Translations under genes and position numbers: made by a program
Assembly: GCA_007125415.1 (NCBI GenBank)
Contig: SLDH01000051.1
Span: 1 to 8,656, forward strand
Source: Roseovarius sp.
GTDB lineage: Bacteria > Pseudomonadota > Alphaproteobacteria > Rhodobacterales > Rhodobacteraceae
DNA: 8,656 nucleotides
Direction of reading: 5' to 3'
Shown here: piece by piece, positions 1 through 5,463 of the stretch
How the letters are laid out: each line of letters opens with the position of its first letter
How positions within the stretch are numbered: the stretch's first letter is position 1
Notes under the pieces: generated by a model
Told to the model about the DNA's origin: nothing
Seen by the model: only the letters and a program-made list of their open reading frames with translations
Database searches by the model: none

Positions 1-39
1 ACAAGGAACGCCACCTCGTCGAGTGTTTCTACAACCGGA

Positions 40-90
40 TCAAGCGTTTCCGTCGGATCGCACTGCGATGCCATGTTTGTCTTCATCCAT
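40..90 (-). pseudogene. Start of an unidentified gene, cut off by the IS remnant
   Basis: On the minus strand a near-perfect Shine-Dalgarno sequence (AAGGAGG, bases 102-96) lies 5 nt before an ATG at 90-88. Translation reads MDEDKHGIA and then enters the transposase remnant in antisense, stopping at 42-40 after 16 codons. Only the first six to nine codons can be native, because bases up to about 71 read as good transposase on the other strand. The likeliest reading is a gene downstream of accA that lost its body when an insertion sequence entered and later rearranged. Its function cannot be told from so few residues. An alternative is a true 16-residue peptide, which is less likely because it overlaps IS sequence. 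Confidence 0.5.
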
Positions 91-236
91 GCTGGCCTCC
101 TTAACCAGTATTGGTCGTGAATCGATACAAACCCAGAATGGGAATCCCCTTCGCTTCAGCGAAAGGCTGAGCCGCTCCGGTAGATCATCGCTGGCCAGAT
201 CGCGGGCAAAAGAGATCCCGGAAAAACAGGGCGCGG
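91..236. other. Intergenic region downstream of accA, with weak hairpins
   Basis: No gene is visible here. Two small inverted repeats are present. One is at 132-142 (CCCA-GAA-TGGG) and is followed on the minus strand by TTTGT. The other is at 148-166, with stem TTCGC/GCGAA, a TTCA loop, and two further G-C pairs beyond a bulge. Either could help end accA transcription on the minus strand, but neither has a convincing T-run, so no firm terminator is called. The strong ribosome binding site of the truncated gene lies at 96-102. Confidence 0.3.
96..102 (-). promoter_or_regulatory. Strong ribosome binding site of the truncated gene
   Basis: The minus strand reads AAGGAGG with a 5-nt spacer to the ATG at 90-88. 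This is the best Shine-Dalgarno match in the window, and it is the main reason to believe a real gene once started here. Confidence 0.6.
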
Positions 237-1199
237 TCAGGCGGCGAGACCAGTGCTGCCCAGCTTCAGGAACTTCTCGCGCCGATCGGCAACCAGCTTC
301 TTGCGGCTGAAGCCGCCAAGCTGGTTCAGCAGCTGCTCGATGGTCCTGCCGACCGCTTTCATGGTGTCGCCCGGCGCGCGATGAGCGCCGCCCATCGGCT
401 CGTCGATTATCAGATCGGTCACACCGAGCGTCTTGAGGTCCTGTGCGGTCAGGCGCAGGGCCTCGGCGGCTTCGCGCATCTTCTCGGCATCCTTCCACAG
501 GATGGAGGCGCAGCCCTCCGGGCTGATCACCGAATAGACCGAATGTTCCAGCATCGCCACCCGGTTGGCGCTGGCGAATGCCACCGCCCCGCCCGAGCCT
601 CCCTCGCCGATGATCACGGTGACCAGCGGCACACCGATGCTCAGGCATTTCTCGGTGGCGCGCGCAATGGCCTCGGACTGGCCGCGCTCTTCGGCACCCT
701 TGCCCGGATAGGCACCTGGCGTGTCCACAAGCGTGACCACAGGCAAGCCGAACCTGTCGGCCAGATCCATGAGACGGATCGCCTTGCGATAGCCCTCGGG
801 CCGGGCCATGCCGAAATTCCGCTCGATGCGGCTTTGCGTATCATTGCCCTTCTCATGGCCGATCACCATGATGGGGCGATCGTTCAGCCGGGCGAGTCCG
901 CCCATCACCGAGAGATCATCGGCGAAATTGCGATCCCCGGCCAGCGGCGTGAACTCCGTGAAGAGCGCATCGATGTAGTCCTTGCAATGGGGGCGCTCGG
1001 GGTGGCGCGCCACCTGGCATTTGCGCCAGGGTGTCAGGCTCTTGTAAAGGTCCCGAAGCAGATCCTGCGCCTTCTTGTCAAGCGCGCCGGCCTCGGCCTC
1101 GACATCCATCTCCGGATTGGCGCGCGCCATGGCCCTGAGCTCTTCGGCCTTGCCTTCGATCTCGGCCAGTGGCTTTTCGAAGTCGAGATAATGGGTCAT
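237..1199 (-). CDS. accA: Acetyl-CoA carboxylase carboxyltransferase subunit alpha
   Basis: AccA pairs with AccD to form the cytoplasmic carboxyltransferase that moves CO2 from carboxybiotin to acetyl-CoA, giving malonyl-CoA for fatty acid synthesis. The product is 320 residues, normal for the family. Typical features are an N-terminal helical segment starting [11 protein letters not shown], the crotonase-fold motif DTPGAYPG (159-166) and the glycine-rich oxyanion segment GEGGSGGA (198-205), followed by [10 protein letters not shown] (226-235). The open frame extends 55 codons upstream. The ATG at 1199 was chosen because family similarity begins there and GGAG (1209-1206) lies 6 nt before it. 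Another in-frame ATG ten codons upstream lacks these supports. The gene looks intact and is a chromosomal housekeeping gene. It lies 136 bp after the NRPS-linked operon, so it may have its own promoter or be read through. Confidence 0.97.
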   Translation of the reverse strand: MTHYLDFEKPLAEIEGKAEELRAMARANPEMDVEAEAGALDKKAQDLLRDLYKSLTPWRKCQVARHPERPHCKDYIDALFTEFTPLAGDRNFADDLSVMGGLARLNDRPIMVIGHEKGNDTQSRIERNFGMARPEGYRKAIRLMDLADRFGLPVVTLVDTPGAYPGKGAEERGQSEAIARATEKCLSIGVPLVTVIIGEGGSGGAVAFASANRVAMLEHSVYSVISPEGCASILWKDAEKMREAAEALRLTAQDLKTLGVTDLIIDEPMGGAHRAPGDTMKAVGRTIEQLLNQLGGFSRKKLVADRREKFLKLGSTGLAA

Positions 1200-1335
1200 G
1201 CGGCGCTCCACTGTCTGATGCGGCGACATATGGCGCTTGCCGCCCGGAAATGCAATCTGCGTGCGCCGCTCAACCGGCCCAACACGCACCAGAAGGCCGG
1301 GGACCGGACTAGGGTCTTCATTTTGCCAAAAATAC
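1200..1335. other. Intergenic region between the glycosyltransferase gene and accA
   Basis: This 136-bp gap probably holds the accA promoter and the 5' leader (minus strand). I could not pick out a convincing -35/-10 pair by eye. Its left part carries the accA ribosome binding site (1206-1209). Its right edge carries the AT-rich motif described separately. The accA frame stays open across it, but the residues do not resemble AccA. Confidence 0.5.
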
Positions 1336-1338
1336 TCA
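1311..1338 (-). promoter_or_regulatory. AT-rich motif with a small hairpin at the glycosyltransferase stop codon
   Basis: Directly after the TGA of the glycosyltransferase gene the minus strand reads GTATTTTTGGCAAAATGAAG. It stands out as AT-rich in GC-rich surroundings and contains a short inverted repeat (ATTTT-TGGC-AAAAT). From memory, near-identical strings (GAGTATTT...GGCAAGATGAAG) are common just after genes in Rhodobacteraceae genomes; I cannot check that here. It could mark transcription termination or RNA processing at the end of the operon. Its function is inferred only. Confidence 0.4.
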
Positions 1339-2127
1339 TCTCCCACGGGTCCAGCCTTCGGCACGAGCGTAAGGGGTCCTCACGGCCAGCCGCACCAGCC
1401 CATAGGCGGCAAATCCCGGCGGGTCGCGCAGGCCGAGAGCGAGCATCTGTGCGGGGCCCGGCTTGACGATATCGTCATTGGCCAGCAGTTCCGGAAAGAG
1501 CCGGGCAATTTCCGCGACCCCCCGGTCCTGCCGACGGCGAACGCGCACCAGATTGGTGAAGCCCTCGATCATGGGCCAGCGATAGCTTTCCGCGACGCGA
1601 ATGCGCTCTTCGGGGGCAAAGCTGAGCCGCACGAAGGTATCATCCGAGATGATCTCGGGAAATGCCTGCCAGCGCGCGCGGCCGGCGCGGTTCACCGCAA
1701 AGAGGCCAAACCCCGGCACCCCTTCCGTCACGAAGGGCAACCTCGCCCAGAAACGCGCATAGGCGCGCGAGAAGGCCGATCGTGCCACCACCGCCGGCGT
1801 GCCGGATGCGTAGAGCGGCTGGTCGGCTGCGAGCACCTCAGCAAGACGGGCCATGAGCCCGGGTGAGACGACCACATCCGCATCGAGATAGGCCAGAACG
1901 GAACCCGTGGCCTGCGCTTCACCGAGGTTCAGCGCGTTGAGCTTGCCGGGCCGGGGCGTTTCGATCACGCTCACGCCGAAACCGCGGGCGACCTCTGCGG
2001 TGGCATCGCGGCAGGCATTGGCCACCACGATCACCTGCAAGGAGACATCGCGCGAGGCAAGCAGCGCCTCCAGACACGCAGCGATATAACCCGCCTCGTC
2101 ATGGGCCGGAATGATGACCGAGATCAC
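1336..2127 (-). CDS. Family 2 glycosyltransferase
   Basis: The 263-residue product is a GT-A fold glycosyltransferase, expected to move a sugar from a nucleotide-sugar donor to an acceptor in the cytoplasm or at the inner membrane. It begins with the typical [11 protein letters not shown] strand. It has GKLNALN (61-67), the metal- and donor-binding D82-A-D84 in YLDADVVV, and S-D162-D163 as the probable catalytic acidic region. QDRG (200-203) may take the place of the Q/RxxRW motif. There is no clear membrane segment, and the tail is basic. The start is GTG, overlapping the stop of the upstream gene by 4 bp (GTGA) with only a weak GAAGAG upstream, so translation is probably coupled. It is the last gene of the NRPS-linked operon. 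Donor and acceptor cannot be told from sequence; a glycan or glycolipid made with the neighbours is likely. Confidence 0.9.
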   Translation of the reverse strand: MISVIIPAHDEAGYIAACLEALLASRDVSLQVIVVANACRDATAEVARGFGVSVIETPRPGKLNALNLGEAQATGSVLAYLDADVVVSPGLMARLAEVLAADQPLYASGTPAVVARSAFSRAYARFWARLPFVTEGVPGFGLFAVNRAGRARWQAFPEIISDDTFVRLSFAPEERIRVAESYRWPMIEGFTNLVRVRRRQDRGVAEIARLFPELLANDDIVKPGPAQMLALGLRDPPGFAAYGLVRLAVRTPYARAEGWTRGR

Positions 2128-3794
2128 AGCGCGCTCTTCAGGGCCTGCCAGCGCGGGTTGTCATCTCCCAGCCAGCGCTGTGCGCCCCAACTGCCCCATC
2201 TCGAGGGCGCATAGACATCGTTGAAGGCGGCAAAGGCGCCACCGCCCAGGTCTTTCCAAGACCCGAGCAACCGCTCGTAGAGCGCGGCCATTTCGGCCGT
2301 GTAGTTGAAATGGGTGAAGAACGCCGTCAGTTCGTCGTCATCGCTCATCGGGCCGATACCCACCACATGGGTGCCGCCTTCATAGATGATCAGCTCGAGC
2401 CCGCGCTCATCGGCCACCCGTTTGTGATGCGGCCAGACGCGCTCGGCCAGATCGGCGAGCGTATCGAGCGGATTGCCGGTCATCGAGCCATCCGCCAGTT
2501 CCTCCCCGGCGATTTCGCTGGCCAGATCGAAACGATGCGCGGCAACATAGGCCTCGCGCTCTGCATCCGTGAGTCCGCGCGCCGTCGCCTGATCCTGAGC
2601 CGCGCCAAGGCTCTGCTCCAGCCAGTCGTGCGTTATCTCCGCGCGGCCTTCCACGCCGAGGATGCCACCGAAATAGCCCGTAACCGCATAGGCATCGAAA
2701 TAGACCCATGGCGGGTTGCCCGGCCCCTCCGCCTCGGCCTGCCAGAGCGGGGCCTCGAGGATGATCTCCTCAAGGCCAAGCCAACCTGTCTGGCTTGAGA
2801 TGACGGTGATCAGCTGTGGCCCTGCCTCTGCCTCGAAGATCTCGCGCCAGATCATCGCCATCTGAGCTGCGCGCATCCCGTAGAATTGCGGGCCCGAATC
2901 GCTCTGAGCCCAGCGGGCTTTGGCCGCGTCATCGGCCCAGCGGGTCTGTTCGAACTGCCAGTTCCAGACCTCATTGGAATATTCCACATAGACCAGCCTG
3001 TCCTCGGGCAGGCTGTGGGCGGCTCTCGCGAAACGGCGCATGTAATCGTCATCGGCCATATGCGGCAGGGTGAACCAGCCATCCATGCCGGTCCGCTCCA
3101 GAAGCGCCAGCATCACCTCGACGGGCACGCCGTTGCGCGCATAGGTGTAATCATCGGGCAAGGGCCGCTCGTCCCATCGGCGGATGCGCGAATCGTTGGT
3201 ATCCATCCAGTCCATGAAGCGCAGGAAGTGAAAGCCCTCGATCTGCGTCAGCCAGTCGGGATTGAAGATCTCGCCGGCCTCATGGGCGGCGCGATGCCTC
3301 TCGTTCACGATCTTGATGTTGCGCACGTAATCATTGGGGTTGCTGCGCTGGATGCGTATCTCCACCGGGCCGGGGCCGGGTGTGTAGTCGAACAACACGT
3401 CACCATCGCGATAGCGGACGTTTTGTGCCCGGCCAAGCGCCTCGACGATACCGTCGCCGTCAAAACTGAGCCGGTAGGTGCCGGCCAGCAAGGTCGCCTC
3501 CTCGGGCATGTCCGTCAGGATTACCGTGCCGATCTTGCCCAATTCGCGGGGCTGGCGAATCGGCCAACCGTGATCGTCAAGCAGATCGGCTTCGATGAGA
3601 TCGGCCTCGCTGCCGCCACCCCATCCGCTTCCCTGATGGATGATCCAGGGCCGGGCGGTCTTCATGACATCGATGAAGGGCGCTTGCGTCGACCAGTCGG
3701 CAACCGGCGCGAGGTTGAGCCCGAGCGGTGGGTCGGCCCGCGCGGGCAGGGCGATGACCAAGAGCAGGGCGAGCGCGGCAAACAAGCGCATCAT
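2124..3794 (-). CDS. Secreted protein resembling a clan-A glycoside hydrolase
   Basis: The 556-residue product starts with a signal peptide (MMRLFAALALLLVIALPARA, cleavage probably after residue 20), so it acts in the periplasm or outside. Residues 25-165 look like a beta-rich accessory region. Residues 185-480 carry marks of a TIM-barrel clan-A glycosidase: FLRFMDWMDTND (190-201), YVEYSNEVWNW (269-279) with N274-E275 as the likely acid/base pair, and IIYEGGTHV (469-477) with E472 as the likely nucleophile. Such proteins are often annotated as cellulose-binding or hypothetical in databases, so the substrate is unknown. The start overlaps the preceding gene by 4 bp (ATGA). AGGAG (3806-3802) lies 7 nt before the first of two adjacent ATGs. 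It could trim or cut the glycan made by the neighbouring glycosyltransferase. Enzyme activity is inferred; an inactive binding protein is possible. Confidence 0.75.
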   Translation of the reverse strand: MMRLFAALALLLVIALPARADPPLGLNLAPVADWSTQAPFIDVMKTARPWIIHQGSGWGGGSEADLIEADLLDDHGWPIRQPRELGKIGTVILTDMPEEATLLAGTYRLSFDGDGIVEALGRAQNVRYRDGDVLFDYTPGPGPVEIRIQRSNPNDYVRNIKIVNERHRAAHEAGEIFNPDWLTQIEGFHFLRFMDWMDTNDSRIRRWDERPLPDDYTYARNGVPVEVMLALLERTGMDGWFTLPHMADDDYMRRFARAAHSLPEDRLVYVEYSNEVWNWQFEQTRWADDAAKARWAQSDSGPQFYGMRAAQMAMIWREIFEAEAGPQLITVISSQTGWLGLEEIILEAPLWQAEAEGPGNPPWVYFDAYAVTGYFGGILGVEGRAEITHDWLEQSLGAAQDQATARGLTDAEREAYVAAHRFDLASEIAGEELADGSMTGNPLDTLADLAERVWPHHKRVADERGLELIIYEGGTHVVGIGPMSDDDELTAFFTHFNYTAEMAALYERLLGSWKDLGGGAFAAFNDVYAPSRWGSWGAQRWLGDDNPRWQALKSAL

Positions 3795-4741
3795 CGGGGC
3801 ACTCCTGTCATCTGTGTGGCCTGCACAACCTCCCGGACCGTCTCCTGCATGGCGCGGGCGGCTGTTGCATCAGGTGCGGTCGCGGGGGTGCCGTCGGCCC
3901 GCATCAACGCAAAAGGCAGCCCGGTCGGGTCTTGCTGATAGAGCACCGCATAATGCGTGAGCGCAACCAGATAGGCGCCGATATCGTTCACATGGATCGT
4001 GTCCACCGCGCCCTCATCGGTGCGCGCGAAGAGGCTTTCGCGGTCTGCCACATTGCCGATGCCGCCCGCCTCCTCGACCTTTCGCAGGAAGGCGGCCATC
4101 ACCTGGCCGGCCGGAATGAGGTAGATCGGGCGCTCAGGCGTATCCGCCAGAGCCAGTTCCGGCAGGATCAACTGGCCTTCCCACAGATCAGGCAGATCGC
4201 TGTCGAGCCGCTGCAACCACCCGTCGGGATCGTCCAGGTGATGCCAGGTTTCATAGAGGAAAATCCGCGTGTCCGGCCCGCTCTTGCGTGCCATATCGGC
4301 CCAGCGATGGAGTGCGCGCGCGCTGTGGTGATACCGGACCGCGTCTTTCAATTCGACCATCTCGGTCATCACCACGGCATCATACTCGCCCGAGCCGATG
4401 GCTTCTTTCGCATCGCGATAGCGCGGATGGGCATTTTCTTCCTCGAATCCGTTGATCGCGTCGCCCCCCAGCCAATGCTCGTTGAGCGAGGTGCCCCAGC
4501 CAAGCTGGCTCTCGTAGCCGTGGCCCTCGGGCGCAAGCTGCGCGAGCATTGCCGGCATGTCGCGGCCCACAAGGCTGTGCCCAAGATGATAGACGCGCAG
4601 CGGCCCCTCGGGTGCGGGCAGCGGTTCGGCATAGGCCGCTAGTACCACCGCCTCATCGGGTTTGCGCGGCTCAAGCAGTGGCCGCAGCAACGGCACAGCG
4701 GCGAGCAGGCCGAGCGGGATCAGTAGATAGAGGAGGCGCAT
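3791..4741 (-). CDS. Membrane-anchored SGNH/GDSL-like hydrolase
   Basis: The 316-residue product has an N-terminal hydrophobic segment (residues 3-23) with no obvious cleavage site, so it is probably anchored in the inner membrane facing the periplasm. Residues 48-60 (LRVYHLGHSLVGR) resemble SGNH block I with GHSL in place of GDSL, making S56 the candidate nucleophile. VDTIHVNDIGAYL (246-258) resembles block V, with D247 and H250 completing the triad. The block III GxND is not clear: VVMTEMVELKDA lies in its place. Related enzymes remove or move acyl groups on sugars or lipids. The ATG at 4741 follows GGAG by 10 nt, 23 bp after the phosphopantetheinyl transferase gene, and the stop overlaps the next gene. 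A role as a glycan O-acyl esterase or transferase is plausible but inferred. Confidence 0.7.
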   Translation of the reverse strand: MRLLYLLIPLGLLAAVPLLRPLLEPRKPDEAVVLAAYAEPLPAPEGPLRVYHLGHSLVGRDMPAMLAQLAPEGHGYESQLGWGTSLNEHWLGGDAINGFEEENAHPRYRDAKEAIGSGEYDAVVMTEMVELKDAVRYHHSARALHRWADMARKSGPDTRIFLYETWHHLDDPDGWLQRLDSDLPDLWEGQLILPELALADTPERPIYLIPAGQVMAAFLRKVEEAGGIGNVADRESLFARTDEGAVDTIHVNDIGAYLVALTHYAVLYQQDPTGLPFALMRADGTPATAPDATAARAMQETVREVVQATQMTGVPR

Positions 4742-4764
4742 GGCAGGTCAGCTCCGGTTCCGGG

Positions 4765-5463
4765 TCATTCCCCTTTTGGCAGCGCCATACCGGTCAGCAC
4801 AAGCCCCGCCCCGACGGCAAAGCGCCCCGAAAACTGGTGCCGCGCGGCGAAGGGCCCGACGGGAGCGGTCAACGTCGCTTCGAACTGGCCGGTTTCCAGA
4901 TCCGGTGTGATCTCGAAGGCGTCGAATTCGAGCAACTGGCGCGTGAGCGGATATTGCAGCTTGTAGGCGCATTCCTTGGCCGAAAAGATCAGCCGGGCAA
5001 GCGCCCCGCGCCACTCTTCGGGCTGAACCGAAAGCCACGCGCGCTCGGTCGGCGTGCAGACGAGCGGCACCAGATCGCAGGGCAGGTCTGCCGCCGGCTC
5101 GATATCGAGCGCCAGCGAGGTGTGGCGGCGCAGATGGCCCAGCACGGCGATGCAGATCGTCTCGTCATGCGAAAGGCTGCCCACCACATTCTCGGGCCAG
5201 ACCGGCGCGCGGTCGGGCCCGTGCGGCACGGGACGAACCGGCAGGCCCAGTGCCTGCATCGCGCAATGCACGGCGCGCCGCCCGGCGGCGAATTCGCGCA
5301 GGCGCGTGTCATTGGGCCGACGAAGGCTCGCCGCTTCTTCTGGCAAGAGGCCTTCCGGAGCCTCCCACGGAAATGTGGTCGCCAGCGCCACATCCTGCGG
5401 AAAGAGCCCGCGCGCCATGGCCTCCACCGTGTCGGGGGCGAATATCGTCGTGGGGGCCGTCAT
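4765..5463 (-). CDS. 4'-phosphopantetheinyl transferase, EntD/Sfp type
   Basis: This 232-residue enzyme moves phosphopantetheine from CoA to the conserved serine of carrier proteins, turning apo- into holo-form. It has the family motifs in order: an N-terminal FAAGRRAVHCAM (58-69), GSLSHD (95-100), LALDIEP (117-123) with Mg-binding D120 and E122, and FSAKECAYK (160-168) with K163, E164 and K168. Length and the N-terminal GRRA-type motif fit the EntD group. The ATG at 5463 was chosen because it overlaps the NRPS stop by 4 bp (ATGA) and the EntD-like sequence starts just after. The frame stays open 100 codons upstream, but that stretch is antisense-style shadow of the NRPS. There is little Shine-Dalgarno sequence before the ATG, so translation is probably coupled to the NRPS. 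Its natural partner is probably the carrier domain encoded just upstream. Confidence 0.95.
   Translation of the reverse strand: MTAPTTIFAPDTVEAMARGLFPQDVALATTFPWEAPEGLLPEEAASLRRPNDTRLREFAAGRRAVHCAMQALGLPVRPVPHGPDRAPVWPENVVGSLSHDETICIAVLGHLRRHTSLALDIEPAADLPCDLVPLVCTPTERAWLSVQPEEWRGALARLIFSAKECAYKLQYPLTRQLLEFDAFEITPDLETGQFEATLTAPVGPFAARHQFSGRFAVGAGLVLTGMALPKGE

Larger units (their letters stand above)
1..104 (+). pseudogene. IS5-family transposase, C-terminal remnant (truncated at both ends)
   Basis: Reading from base 3 gives KERHLVECFYNRIKRFRRIA, which matches the end of the DDE catalytic domain of IS5-family transposases. The family signature Y-(2)-R-(3)-E-(6)-K is present. R is at bases 9-11, the catalytic E at 21-23 and K at 42-44, and the two bases before the first full codon (AC) fit a Tyr codon in the expected place. 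After ALRC (about base 71) the frame loses family resemblance and stops at 102-104. The roughly 20-30 residues that normally follow are missing. The element continues past the left edge, so its 5' part cannot be judged, but its 3' end looks deleted or fused to other DNA. It is probably inactive. Family assignment is confident; the exact IS subgroup is not. Confidence 0.85.

Noticed and set aside
1200..1364. 55-codon N-terminal extension of AccA
   Set aside because: AccA similarity starts at [10 protein letters not shown], the resulting length of 320 fits the family, and GGAG precedes that ATG. The extension also overlaps the end of the glycosyltransferase gene.
381..1466. Open frame of 361 codons on the plus strand opposite accA
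   Set aside because: It is antisense to an intact and highly conserved gene and shows no domain of its own.
2886..3938. Open frame of 350 codons on the plus strand opposite the glycosidase-like and SGNH genes
   Set aside because: It crosses two clearly real minus-strand genes, has no recognisable motif, and no ribosome binding site decides its start. It is a shadow of codon bias.
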